64,000 nt of DNA, from NCBI GenBank assembly GCA_013399305.1, contig VXAI01000019.1, positions 4,340,491 to 4,404,490 on the forward strand, in the 5' to 3' direction. This DNA comes from Rostratula benghalensis. Taxonomy: Eukaryota; Chordata; Aves; Charadriiformes; Rostratulidae. The notes below the pieces were generated by a model, which saw only the letters and a program-made list of their open reading frames with translations, ran no database searches and was not told where the DNA came from. How positions within the stretch are numbered: the first letter of the stretch is position 1; every line of letters begins with the position of its first letter. Made by a program: the position numbers and the translations under genes. Positions 48,426 to 59,830 of this stretch are shown piece by piece.

Positions 48426-49068
48426 TCACACAATTTGAACGTGGAATGAAAAGGTTGAGGATAGGAACCTGCTACGCAAAGAGAACTGAAGGGGCTCTTG
48501 GGGAGTACAGCAGCACTTGCAGTTGTCAGGAAATTGAGAAAATGTGGTAAATAGATGCTGGGAAATAGAGTTGACTCCCCCCTTCATAACAGCCTGCTCA
48601 TGGTCTGGTTCTCAATACTACTTGATATCAGTCATTTTAAGAAGGCCAGCAAAGCTAAAAATTATGTATTATATATTCACCTCTTACACAGAATTATAGG
48701 TGAAATAAAGTACAAATTGTAATTCTGCTAAAGGGGAACAAGGACCTTCATTTCAGTGGGTCACAGGTGAGTAACCTGGTTAATGCATACACTGGAGCTC
48801 ACTTTAAAACACATGTGCTTCCTTCCACTGCACCATGTAGTCAATTTGCAACCCAAATTACTCATCTGAAAGCATGCTTTCTAAAAGTACATTGCAAAAT
48901 TCCAGTGAAGCAATAAGATCAAAATTTATATAAAAATACAACCTTGGACATAATAAATAAATGCTCTTAAATTATTTATTATCTCTTTATATTTAGAAAT
49001 TGGAGATTGCATTCTCAATAATCAAACAGATTGGACTGCCCTATATACTTGAATTTCACTTTTCATGC

Positions 49069-49074
49069 TTTATT
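49069..49074 (-). terminator. Candidate CFAP96 polyadenylation signal
   Basis: AATAAA on the - strand, 57 bases downstream of the CFAP96 stop codon. This implies a 3' UTR of only about 80 nt. Confidence 0.5.
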
Positions 49075-49130
49075 TGCTTTTTAACAGTTTCCAGAGTCTT
49101 AATATGTACCCTTGATTTCACCTTGTGTAC

Positions 49131-49179
49131 CTAATAGAACATCAGCTGTGAAGTCTTGTAGTTCTTTCCATTTAATGAT
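49131..49179 (-). CDS. CFAP96: CFAP96 coding exon 7 (terminal, 15 residues)
   Basis: Completes the Arg codon and encodes SLNGKNYKTSQLMFY then TAG (49131-49133). The acceptor is CATTTCAG. Human ends ALNSKNYKTSSVPSY, so the short exon is supported by homology although it is too small to be found by length alone. Confidence 0.92.
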
Positions 49180-52100
49180 CTGAAATGTAAATGGAGAGAA
49201 ACTTATTAGGGTTTTTGTAGAATATCACTGTATTAGTTACAAGAGGTTTTGTAACAATGAAAAACTGTGGCACAGTCAGTCCTGTAATTCGATTTAATGA
49301 CCTGAATCCTTATGAAGTCAAATTCGTTTCAATAGAGCTCTGTGTGAGAGCAAGAATCTTCACTAGTAAATCCAATTATAGGATTGTGGTCCAAATAACA
49401 GAAGATAAGGCTTCCATTGGAAAGCAATAAAGAACTGGAATTCAGTAGGAAAAGCAGATGATTTCCAAAATGTCTTACCATGTTTCTTAAAATCTATAAA
49501 CTTCATGCTTATAGTAAATTCAGTTCACTTCTATTAAACCTAGGAAAAATTAACCCAAAATAAATATGTTCTTTGAAATTCTTAGGAGGGAAACTGTAGT
49601 GGAGAATTTGAAACACTAGTTTTAATTTCTCTCTTTGGTAATTCTGTTAGATCTGTGAATTTCTTCTCTTTATGAGCACTTCTAATGAGTCCATCAGAAC
49701 TGTATCTGTGAAAGCATAGTGAGACTTCACAATCATCCCACCCCTTGCAGTTTTGAAACCAACTTTACATACAGTTAGGGGTTTTTTTCCAACAAAAACA
49801 TTTCATTTGGGAACATGAATTTTTATTATGTTGAAAAAACAATTGAAACAATTATACTGATAAGAATTCTCCTCAGACCAATATACCTTACATCTTTTTG
49901 CCTTTTTTTTTTTACTCATCTGAAAACACCAGAGCTTTTGTGGAAGGTTGTACTTTCTTGCATCTGTAGTTACCACACTCTTTGGTGCACCAAAAAGCCC
50001 CTTTCAACTCTTTCCTACTTTCCACTCTTTCTTACTTTCCATTAGTAATGAATGCAAAGCAATGCAGAGTAAGAAGTACCTTCTGGATCTGCCTCATCAG
50101 TGTAAATAAAACTTTAAACTACCCCTGCAACTTAAAAAGTGATTATGGAACTGCTGGTATGTGGTGAAATAAAGTAGAACAGTCATGGGGGAATAAGGGG
50201 ATGCATTTCTTAAGACATCACATATGGCAAATCACAAAAGTGAAGCAGATTCCTCAAGGACAGGTTTTCAAATTTGAATCAAGTATTTCTAATATATTTT
50301 GCATTACTCATGGAGTATATAATAATAATAATATGCCTAACTCTTCTACATGCAGTCTTAGAAGCCTGCATTTGAAAGTGATTTCTCTAAATAATTTTAA
50401 AGAACACAATCCTGATTTTCTGCTTGAGTTACAACAGGGCCAGAACCAGAAAGCAAATTTGTTTAAATATGTGTGTTATAGCTTAGTAACACACACACAC
50501 ACACACAAAAGTAAAGAATTATGTGCTTATCTTCCTATATGCATGCACTGTGTCCTATAAATCTCTTCTGACACTGCACAACCACAATGACACGTTTGCA
50601 GTCAGGAATCCAACTTGACTGTCAATGTTTCAAAAGCTTCACAAACTTAAATTACCTAATACTCTGTTTGCCAGCAGAGGGAGCCAACTTTATTCCATAA
50701 ACATAAGAGAAAACAAAAAACAGATTCTGTTTTTAATGGGAACATTCCTGATTTTTTAAAATTTATCAAGTCAGAAAAGAATTTAAAAAATTATCATTTT
50801 TCTGTGAAATCTTTACAGCATGACTTGTACTTGATACATTTAGCATTATAAAATAAATTGAATTTACAGAAAATTAGGGATAAATTTGGAAAGCCAAGTT
50901 CCTCACATATTCTTTATCATCTCATTAGCAATTTGTTCCTTGTTTATTCAATGATTTTGGACAGTAATAAACAGCTGCACCAATGACTTTTGGTAGTCAG
51001 CACACATGAAACTTGAACAGAAATTCAAGGAGCTTACCTTGTGACGTTTAAAGTTATTATGCTTGTAATAGGTCTGCTTTTTGGTCCAGCAGGAGGATGA
51101 AAAATCTGCCGTTCTTTACCAGTTGTGAAAGCCTCAGATTTTTTAATTACATAGGGCTCAGCCGAATGGCTTGGGTAAGGATCAAATGTGCCTCCTTTCA
51201 TGCCCCCTGACTGAAAAAAAAAAAAAGATATCTTTTCCAAGCACCAATCACAATATAATTACTTAAAATATTTTTGATGCAAAAGCAGGTAAGAATACTG
51301 AAGAGCAGACCACATCACATTACATATAAAAACAAAACCCAAATATTCCTTAAATTTGCAATGGAAACTTTAAGGAAAATTTTAGTCATTATTTTGATGA
51401 ATTCTTAGTTTTACATGTTCTTCCATCAGTCTGGATTTTGAGGAAAGGATCTTAAAAATGTGATGGGAAAGGTAAAACCATAACTCAATAAATGAGCTGT
51501 GTTGTGACAAAAAAAAAAAAAAAAAAAAAAAAGGAATTCCTATGTCCCTATTAGTTTACTAGTACACCTCCATGAGTACTACAAAAGTGGCATTTTTCAG
51601 TTAAAACACACGCAGAAACCTGATTAATTCTTTGCAATCCCTTAGTACAGCAAAACCTCACGGTCTGCTGAGGCTGCATTCTGAAAAGTGCAGCAGTAAG
51701 AGATTCAATCACCAACGGAGCAATTTTTCCCATAAGCATGTGCACAGCAGAGAGGGAAAGCGGGCAGTAGCCCGGGAAATACGGGATTCAATTATAGGGT
51801 CAAAGCATATATGGTGTGAAGGATGGGGAGCCTGGAGCAGGATCACGAGCATCATCAGCCAGATGAGGAGCCAGACTTTCTAGCAGCTAAATTTTTCTGA
51901 TCAGATTTCCCTCCTGAGAGATCTCAGCCGCCTCACCTACGAGGCCAAACACCCAACAGAGTTATTTGTGTGTAAGCATTTTTGTTCTCTCTTTCTGAAT
52001 AGTTGTATTTTCCTTGCTGTCATTATCTTCCTCAGGTGAATCAAGGTCAGTCGAGTAAGTCAAGGGTGAAGGACATAACAACAGGAAAATAGTGGTTACC

Positions 52101-55100
52101 AGAGCACAGTATTAAATGACTGACAAGGGAACTCCAAAACAAAGAGCTGAAAAGGGGAGGGTTATGGGGTGTTAACGTATTAGGTATCTGGAGTCATTTA
52201 AGAGAGATGCATTAATTCATGCTTCTTAAACCAATTTCAAAGTGAAATTAAGGTTTAGTCCATGGTGAACAGCATACATTTATTATCTCATCTCAAAAAA
52301 AAAAAAAAAAAATCAAGATGGAAAGCTTTATGGAATGGAAAAATATCCATTAGATTCTAATAATAACGACACAAAGCAACCAGAACTAATGATTTATGTT
52401 CCCCTATATCTTTCATATTAACTCCAGGCTTTATTCTTATGCCTTGTAAGCCCTTCCACATGTATTTATTCCCATCCATTGCCTCCTTTTCTCCTGACTA
52501 CTGAGGAGCTGGCAAATTCTAAAGTGGGCTCCAAATTTATGTCTGCTGATGGACAGGCAACAGGTACATCCCAAGTTTATTCTGCAGCCTTCCCTGAGTG
52601 AGGGACTCACACAAGTTTTTCTGCTCCTTCCAGCTACCCATTCCCAGGACACTTCTAGGAATTACCTTCTAGATGTCTGTCTACATAGGCTGAGAGTAAT
52701 TAGCAGGTTCACAAATGACCTGAGTGACTGACAGAGTCTGAAATCGGATAGCATTTCATTTTGCTCCAGTAATCAAGACTTCCTGTCATTTCTTGCATAA
52801 TTTCCTGCTTTGTATCATTTTGTGGCACAGAGAGTTAATTAACTGTGCGTTAACAGCACTATGCAGATTTAAAACAGAAATGCTTTTTAGGTTACTTGAA
52901 CCTGTTTGGCAGTTGTTGAGGCAAACAAGATTTCATTGCTTTGGAAATTGAAAACAAAGTAAATGGAATAATACCTTTTGTAAAAAAAATCAGAAACCAA
53001 TATCAAACCCAAACATTTATTTCTGTCTTCTCTGCTGTAAGCAAAGCTTTTAACAAGAAATATCTGAATCTTTATCTTTTGTCTCCAGTAGCTTAACACA
53101 AACTAACCTTTTTAGCAGGAGAACTTGGCTTGAAAGGTGAAGCAATTGGCTTCTCTGCAGGTGGTTTCTTTACAGGTGGCAAAGGTCTGTCATTAAAATA
53201 GGGATTCGCATCAAAATACTCCTGGGGATATAGATTTAACCTGAAAGGCCCTCCTGTAAGCAACCGTCTATGTTCCTCTTGAGCTTTCTGTAAAACAAAT
53301 ACTTTAAAAAGGAACAATCCTGAGGATTTATACTGTTTGTTATTCTAAGAGAAAAATGGAAAGCATTAAAGTTAGTCTTTGAGAACATTTGCTTCAACAT
53401 TCTTTGCTCGTTTGGTAATGGAACATCATCCATGTTCCATGCATAATGGAATATAGGTTCCCTGGAAGCACAAGAATCACTGTGCAAGGTTGGTAGGGAA
53501 ATGTCAGGAAAGGTCCATTTATGATGGGTCTAACAGTATTGCAGACCTGTATCTTGGGCGCATACACACATGCCTGACTCTGAATTTGACTCAGCTGCAG
53601 GTACCTGAATCATTTCTACTAATCTTGCCCTTACCCTAGGCCAAAAAATGTCCTCCTGCTGCCATATGATGAAAATATACAGAATGACTAAAATCAGTGC
53701 AAGGACATTTACAAGTTTTCTTAGATTTATGAACTTATATGAAAAAAAGAACAGAATTTTTTAAGACAGCAGTTTAGGATGAGGTCCCACTCTTCTGATA
53801 ACAACCTAAAAGTATTATTGCTCTTACTATGGGCACTGTTTGGTCATCACTGCACTGGAGCTTAAGGTCTCCATATAAAAAATTAAGGTCAAATCCTGAA
53901 TGGTAGCACTTCTGTGGGAAATTGCCAGATGTCTCAAATTAAAACATAATAAACAAACAATACCTTTTTTTATACAGAATGGCCATCAATGTGTTTTCCT
54001 TCCTCCACTTTGTAAACAAACATTAGTGATTTCAAACACCACAAGGAACAAAAAGTTCATGTAAATACTAATAAATAAACCTAACACTAATACATAATAA
54101 AACCAAATATTTTTTTTTACCTTTGCATTTATTCTTTCTACTTCATACCCATCGGGCTGATGCGGATATTGTTCGCCTATGGTAAGGTTTGCATAACTGT
54201 GGAACCAAAATGAAGTCCTTAGGTGTTCAAAATTCAAGAATCATTTAATAAAACGCTCTGTAAGAAGCAATAATTTGAAGTTACCCATATCCAGTTCCTT
54301 TCTTTCCTGGGTTAGTGTAAAAATTCTTTCCAGGAGGAATGTATCTTCCTCTGTCTTTCAGTTGTGGACTGAAGTATTTATACGAACCTCCTATGGTTCC
54401 ATAATAGCTGCCAAGTCCACATCTAAAAAATTTGCAAATGAACAGATTAATTAATATTTTGCAAGTATTTCCATATCCAGTTTGCTAAAACCACAGCAAG
54501 TAGAAAACCCAACCAAGAGTACATCTCAAGAGTTAAACATAAAACCAGATCAGATCCACTGTCTGTGGATCTTCCACTCCAGCAGTTCCACACACAGCGT
54601 TACGGACAAAAAAGAAACAAGATGGTGGCAGAGATGAAGTTTTAAGGTATTTTAGGAATATAAATATGCTTAATAGAGACTAATTTTGCCCCAACAAAGC
54701 AGAGACAGATTCAGTTAATGGAGTGGCAGTCAATGTGGGGTACCTGTCTGAAAGATATTTTTTTCTGGGCGATGGTAGAACTAGCTGACTTTCTGTCTTG
54801 TCACAGAAGGAAAGTAAAAGGAGGCACAACTCATTCAGGACAAATGCCTCTGCCTACCAAGCTGCAGGAATTCACAAAGACTCCTTCTTAAAGGCCAACT
54901 TGAAAATCAGTATTTGCTGACAAGAAGATGTATGACGTTTTCAAAGTAACTCAACTGTACACCTGCTAAAGGGGAAAAGGACCGCAACAAGCAAATAGCC
55001 AAGTGGCAATTTGGTCCACTAACCTGCAGCTGCAGTGGTCCAAAAAAATAAAAACCCCAATCAACCAACCCTCTGTCCCCACACCCCAAAATAGAACAGG

Positions 55101-57438
55101 AAAAAAATAAACAGGGGCTACTGTATGAGATCTGTTGTCTACCCCAGATAACCAAGGTAATCTCATTTGCCCTCCATTTATTTAGGGACTTCATAAACTC
55201 ATACACAGAAAAAAAGGGCAAACTGACAATGCACAACCTTTATCTTGGTGCTTCCCAGCTCTTAAGTGCTTTATTTCGTATTCTTTAAATGTCACTTCTG
55301 TGATTAGGCTTTTCATATGCCAGTAAAAAAACAGCATAGGAAAAAACAGAAAGGTCCAGACATCGCAACCTTGCCATTTGCAGCCAACCAAAAATGTGGC
55401 TTCATTGCAAAGGAAAGACTCTCAAGGGCTTCTTGTCATTCAGGCAGTCAAGAATAATGACTCAGTGAACACCAACACAGCTCTACACTGCTTCTGTAGT
55501 TATGATGGGAGTCAGGTTTGGATATAAGATAAGTATAAAACATTCCTTTTGAAAGCTAAGATGTTCTTGTAGCATACAACAGAACAGAGCTAATCCTTGA
55601 CTCTTTNATATATATATATATATAAAAACCCTGAGAGGCTACTCTCCAAATTTTCCAAAAGCAAATCTGCAGAAAGATGTGACTAAATAGAACCATGAGA
55701 GTGTAAGCACTAGGCCCTGTACACAGATTGTCTCTTATTGCAGCAACAACAACAAAACAAGATTTTATAGTTTTAAAAGAGTAGCCAGGCTCTACCCGTT
55801 TTTTACATGTTTTTTTACACCAATGCAATTGGTGTCATTTTGTCATGCAATTAATATTGTACAAAGATGCCTTTATTTTAATATTCTGCATGTATTTCTC
55901 AGCTCTGAAACACCTTCTGATAATCCCATAGGATAATTAGTATTTTTTCTAGCAAAGAGATAATAGATATTCATTCACTGAAGGTGAAACATTGCACCTG
56001 GATAATGGCCCCTTTTCCTATTGTTTATGCAATATAAGCCACCCCTATTTAGGGAGGTTCAGAATTGAGAGGGAGAAGATATGTGTCTGACAATTTCCAA
56101 CAGATTTCCTCCTAAATTAAAATGAAATATTCATTTGTTAATTATCCACACCCTTTTTCCATAGCCACCTTTATTTTCATCAAAAAATAAAAGTGGGAGT
56201 TTAAGAAAACTGTTTACAGTAAAAACCAGTAGTTAAGAGCAAGCATCAGGACCTGATTTCTACCTGTGTTCAGCCTTCCCTGTGTTGCTGCTCAAAATTC
56301 TTTGCTCAACACTAGCTCTGTATGAATCAACAATATTGTACTCTCATTAAAGGTTTTATAAGAAATAATCTGTGATAATCATCTTTAGAGTACAGGGGAA
56401 AAAAAAAAAAGGTGAATTTAAAACATTTTCACAACACTTACGGCAATTTGTCTCCGTTACTGGGGAGGAAAGCTTTGCCCAGATTTTTCTTTGATTCTGC
56501 CAATCTATAGCGTCTCCTGAGCTGAACAGGATCCGAGTAGGCTTCACCATCAAAAACCCTCACAAACTGAGGCTCAAAATAACCTGCCTGCAGAGCTGAC
56601 AACATTTTGGTCCCCCCAGGTAGCATCTGTCTGTTCTTGCCCGCAGCTTCGTTAAAAGCACCTTTAAAAAAGGAAGCACTGTCAATAACTGCTCAGTGTT
56701 AGCACTGCTCTTAGCCTGAGTTAAAAAAAAAAACACCAAAATAAGTAAGGTCTGGATTATTTCACGTTATCACGACTGAGGGTATAACTTCTGCACCCTT
56801 CCTACTTCCAAAAAATTACCTATCTCAATGAGGATGCCCGTTAAACAGCAAGAAAAAGGCAGTATTCTTCAAAAAAACCGGATGGGGAATCTCACACATG
56901 TGAGTCAGATGAGAACAGGGGAAAAAAAAAAAAATTGCAGCCCTAATTTGAAAATAATTACCATGTAATTGTCAAAAACAGAAAACCTGCTGAAAGAGCA
57001 CACTAAAACCACCACTGTTTTTCACAAAAGCAGGACAATACTACTAACTTGCAGGTAATTAATATTAAAAAGAAATGTGCACATTAAAATATTTTATCAG
57101 TCTATTATGCCTATGTCTTTTTCAGTTTTACTGGATTTTTCCTTTTTTCCATACATTCCTTCCAACATATCAAGCCTTTCTCCTAGTAATACAGACCTGA
57201 GCAAAGAACATGCATGAAAAAGCAGTTCCCCCCTAACAAAAGAAAAAGAAAAACCGTTTAGAAGAGAGCGGCTCTGAAATTAGACGGAGACTGGAGGCGG
57301 TCCCTTATCACTGAAGAGTGATTAGAATCAGAGGCACTTACAGGTGTAACGTGGTACATATCTATCTCCTATGGTGACATAACCCATTTCGCTGAAGAGG
57401 CCCACCCTCTCCATGTCACTTTTCCCTTCCGCAGGCAT
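49131..57438 (-). CDS. CFAP96: CFAP96 (C4orf47), cilia and flagella associated protein 96, complete
   Basis: A ciliary/flagellar protein of the UPF0602 family, conserved among ciliated organisms. Its molecular role is not well defined. Seven coding exons on the - strand are 57342-57438, 56442-56661, 54285-54422, 54121-54196, 53108-53287, 51038-51210 and 49131-49179. All have GT/AG boundaries and the total is 310 residues (human 309). Recognisable segments in order are MPAEGKSDMERVGLFSEMGY at the N-terminus, AFNEAAGKN and MLPGG, NLGKAFLPSNG, CGLGSYYGTIGG, KNFYTNPGKKGTGYGYANLT, YFDANPYF, GGTFDPYPSHSAEPYV, FHPPAGPKSRP, and a C-terminus ending LNGKNYKTSQLMFY. The start ATG has G at -3. The gene looks intact and is head to head with UFSP2, as in human. 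Confidence 0.95.
49180..51037 (-). other. CFAP96 intron 6
   Basis: AT-rich, with an AC microsatellite at about 50,489-50,506. No CR1 copy or exon recognised. Confidence 0.75.
51038..51210 (-). CDS. CFAP96: CFAP96 coding exon 6
   Basis: Encodes SGGMKGGTFDPYPSHSAEPY and FHPPAGPKSRPITSIITLNV, the most conserved C-terminal block. The acceptor follows a T-rich tract (TTTTTTCAG) and the donor is ACAAG|GTAAGC. Confidence 0.96.
51211..53107 (-). other. CFAP96 intron 5
   Basis: Contains a 24-A run (+ strand) at 51,509-51,532. No recognisable repeat family and no exon. Confidence 0.75.
53108..53287 (-). CDS. CFAP96: CFAP96 coding exon 5
   Basis: 60 residues, phase 0 at both ends. Encodes KAQEEHRRLLTGGPFRLN, YFDANPYFND and a proline/lysine-rich stretch ending PFKPSSPAKK. 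Donor is AAG|GTTAGT. Confidence 0.95.
54121..54196 (-). CDS. CFAP96: CFAP96 coding exon 4
   Basis: Encodes YANLTIGEQYPHQPDGYEVE to INAK. The intron upstream ends CCACAG and the donor is AAAG|GTAAAA. Phase 2 in and 0 out. Confidence 0.94.
54285..54422 (-). CDS. CFAP96: CFAP96 coding exon 3
   Basis: Encodes CGLGSYYGTIGGSYKYFSP to KNFYTNPGKKGTGYG. Acceptor is TTTTTTAG and donor is TATGG|GTAACT. Only 88 nt separate it from exon 4, a very short intron. Confidence 0.94.
54423..56441 (-). other. CFAP96 intron 2
   Basis: AT-rich. Holds a TA microsatellite with the only ambiguous base of the window, N at 55,607. No exon or CR1 copy recognised. Confidence 0.75.
56442..56661 (-). CDS. CFAP96: CFAP96 coding exon 2
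   Basis: Encodes CAFNEAAGKNRQMLPGGTK through QAGYFEPQFVRVFDGEAY to NLGKAFLPSNGDKL. Acceptor is TTTTTTAAAG and donor is GCC|GTAAGT. Phase 1 in and 2 out. Confidence 0.95.
57342..57438 (-). CDS. CFAP96: CFAP96 coding exon 1
   Basis: Residues 1-32 plus one base, MPAEGKSDME to VPRYT. Donor is CCT|GTAAGT. Human begins MPAEGKTDMERIGLFSEMEY, which supports the start choice. Confidence 0.95.
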
Positions 57439-57512
57439 GGCTGGCTCTGGGTGACACCGGGCTGCACTACAAGGCTTGGACTAGCCTTGCCGCCGTCTTC
57501 CACTGCAACAGT
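57439..57512 (-). other. Possible CFAP96 5' UTR segment with upstream acceptor
   Basis: On the - strand GCTTACAG ends at 57513, 74 nt before the ATG. If used, a noncoding first exon would lie further up, perhaps in the CpG island at 59.3-59.6 kb. The polypyrimidine tract is poor, so the promoter may instead sit directly here. Confidence 0.3.
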
Positions 57513-58639
57513 CTGTAAGCGGCCCCACAAAAGGTTTATTTCAGTAAAAACTGCAAGAAGATTTGGTTAAACAATGCTAGCAATAAATGTAATCTGAGGA
57601 AAGTAACCTACAATATGATTGACGGCTGTGGTGCTGACGGGGCAGAAGCTCGGAGATATTAATGTCACACATCAGCTGTATTTGGCGTGTAGGTGCAGAG
57701 TAGAAAACCAGCACAGCAGTGGGAATCGATAAAATATTACAGATTTTATCTATTTTATTATAAGAAATAATATGCTGGAACAGTGTGTACGATGGGAGGG
57801 CCAGCCCCATTTTGCTTACGCTCAGCACACAGGACAGAGAGCACGCAGAAGCTTTTAAAAGCTTGAAGAAAATGTATTTTTTTGCAACACCGGGTAAAAT
57901 GCATCATCCCTTCAGCAGCTAAACTCTGGTCTTTGGTTATTGGTAGGCCTAGGTGTTGGGTGAAGAACCAAAAAGGGCAGGTGACAACAGCCAGCATTGA
58001 AAGAAGACATGACAGAAAAGTGACCCTTGGAAATAAACTTAGGGGTCCTCTGTTATGAAGCTGGTTGGTTATTGGTGAGGAGGATGGGAATAATTTATTG
58101 CAAATAAATAGACCTGGAATGAAACGATACAATGCAAAACAAAGATCGCTGGCCAAGGCACTGATGGGAAGGATTTTTGGACCTCAGCAGTTTGACACAA
58201 CCAAGGAGATGTAATGATGGGGACAAGCCTGGCCTTGAAGTCGCAGCATCGCAAGGCAGCACAGTTCTGGAGTGTCTCCCAAAGGAACGTGTAGGAAAAG
58301 TGAGGAAATACCAGAATTTTGCCACAGAGCACTGATGCGGTATCAATTGCATTCAGTACAGCCCAAGGTTGCCCAAGTTACAGAAGGTTGGTGGTGGCCC
58401 CTCTGGACCACGTTGTGATGTCAGGAGCAACCAAACCTCCTCCTGCTTGGACAGCAGCCCTGTCTGGAAGGCACCAGAATTAGCAGACAACAACTGCAGC
58501 CAAAATGGAAAAATGCTGACCCAGGTCCACCACCTTGTGATCCTATAATCACCCACCCCAAGCGGGACCCCTCGAGCTCTCTGGGGTCACAGCAGGTTGT
58601 GACCCAGCAACCTCCCCCTGCCAGGGGACATCTCTTGGG

Positions 58640-58810
58640 GCTGGTTTTGAAAGGATTTCGAGGAGATATGGGGAGGATATTAAAGTATAGGTTTTGGGAG
58701 GACTTCAAAAGGTAGATTTCATGGGGATTGAAAGACTAGATTTTGCGAGGCAAAACCAAAAGGTAGATTTTGTGAGGATTTTGAAGATTAGATTTCAGGA
58801 GGGTTTCAGG
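58640..58810 (+). repeat. Degenerate minisatellite, period about 24-28 bp
   Basis: About seven imperfect units around GGAGGATTTTGAAAG and GTAGATTTTGT. The best-matching units are AAAAGGTAGATTT at about 58,708 and 58,758, and GACTAGATTTT and GATTAGATTTC between and after them. Confidence 0.75.
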
Positions 58811-58969
58811 GATCATCTGCTGACAAACGCCAACAAAGGCAAAGAGTAATTCATTAATGTTGTATTTCTCAATGTGTCATAGATCGTTCAGCACCACAAT
58901 TTACAACTTCTCACAAAACCAGAAACTTCTTATTCACATAGTTTAATCTCTGTATCTCTGTGCACGTGT

Positions 58970-59086
58970 GTGATTTGATTTAGGAAACTCTGCTGTAAGC
59001 CTCATGTTTGTGTGTGTGAGGATTTAAGAGAACTCTGTGGTAAATGTTTTGTTGTGGGTGGGTGCGTGATTTGATTTAGGAAACTC
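58970..59086 (+). repeat. 21-bp direct repeat 96 bp apart
   Basis: A 21-bp identical sequence starting GTGATTTGATTTAGG occurs at 58970-58990 and 59066-59086. The stretch between also repeats GTGTGTG and AACTCTG elements, so it looks like an old duplication of about 96 bp. Confidence 0.85.
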
Positions 59087-59239
59087 CCAAGCCTAAGGTG
59101 AACCCAATTTCCAATCTTGAAGTCGCCCTGCTAATTAGAGCAAGCTTCGTTAAATCACTTTGATAACCAGCTGGTGCTTAAGTATTGCTGAAAATCATCC
59201 AACCTCACCCTTCGTTAATGAGTCTGAAACCGTCGTTAC

Positions 59240-59830
59240 CTCAAAAGTTGTGCAGAAAAACCTCAAATAACGTTCGCGACGAAGGCTCCCTCCAGTGCGA
59301 CCCCCCCGCCGCACCTCACCGCGGGCAGCGCCTGGGGGCTGAATCATGAGGGAACCGGTACCTCACTGGCCTGAGACCACCGCCGAGGGCAGGCCGAGGC
59401 GACCGGGCGGTAGCCAAACCCCGGGCGCCGCTCGCCGCCCTACGCTTGGTGCCGGTTGCCCGGGAGGCGGAAAAGTCCAACAGGCAACTGTTTCCCCTCC
59501 CCCCCGCTCCCTGCATTGGTACGGCCCAAGGCGATAGCGGCTGCGTAGTTCCGCAGGGCGAGGCCGGACGGAACCACGCCTGTGCCGGGAAGAGGGAGGG
59601 GAGAGAGGGTATTGGAGAACGATGCGGGCGGGCCCGGCTCCCGCCGCGGCGCTGAGGGACGTGGTGAGTCTGAGGGGAGCGCGAAATGGCGGCGGGGGAG
59701 GAGCGGGCGGCGCTGGGTTCTGTGGCGAGCTGAGGGCTGCAGCCCGCTCCACGGTGGGTGCTCCGAGGTGGCTGTGGGGGCTGGAGGCCCAAAGCCTCCG
59801 GAGCCACCTTGGGGAAGGTGTCGAGGCCCC
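59240..59830. promoter_or_regulatory. CpG island promoter of UFSP2, possibly bidirectional
   Basis: Dense CpG and high GC, unlike the AT-rich flanks, and spanning UFSP2 exon 1. No TATA box is seen. GTTGCC at 59455-59460 and its complement GGCAAC at 59483-59488 resemble half-sites of the RFX X-box used by ciliary genes. An AAATGGCGGC YY1-like site lies near 59,684. CFAP96 starts 2.2 kb away in the other direction. Confidence 0.75.
59622..59663 (+). CDS. UFSP2: UFSP2 coding exon 1
   Basis: 14 residues, [14 protein letters not shown], then donor GTG|GTGAGT in phase 0. Human has only the initiator Met before the matching VISES segment, so this N-terminal peptide looks lineage-specific, or the real start may be the exon 2 ATG at 60031-60033 (context GCTATGG). 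Confidence 0.75.

Larger units (their letters stand above)
40975..49068. other. Interval between PDLIM3 and CFAP96 with no recognised gene
   Basis: Holds two CR1 copies, a TA microsatellite at about 42,632-42,651 and otherwise AT-rich DNA. The longest open frame, 215 codons on the - strand at 46,549-47,196, runs into a CR1 copy and is not credible. Human CCDC110, a long coiled-coil gene expected here by synteny, is not visible: no coiled-coil open frame of kilobase length exists on either strand. Confidence 0.65.
57513..59239. other. CFAP96-UFSP2 intergenic spacer
   Basis: No protein-coding exon recognised. It holds a degenerate minisatellite at about 58,640-58,810 and a 21-bp direct repeat at 58,970 and 59,066. 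The open frames on the - strand are short and unlike known proteins. Confidence 0.65.
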
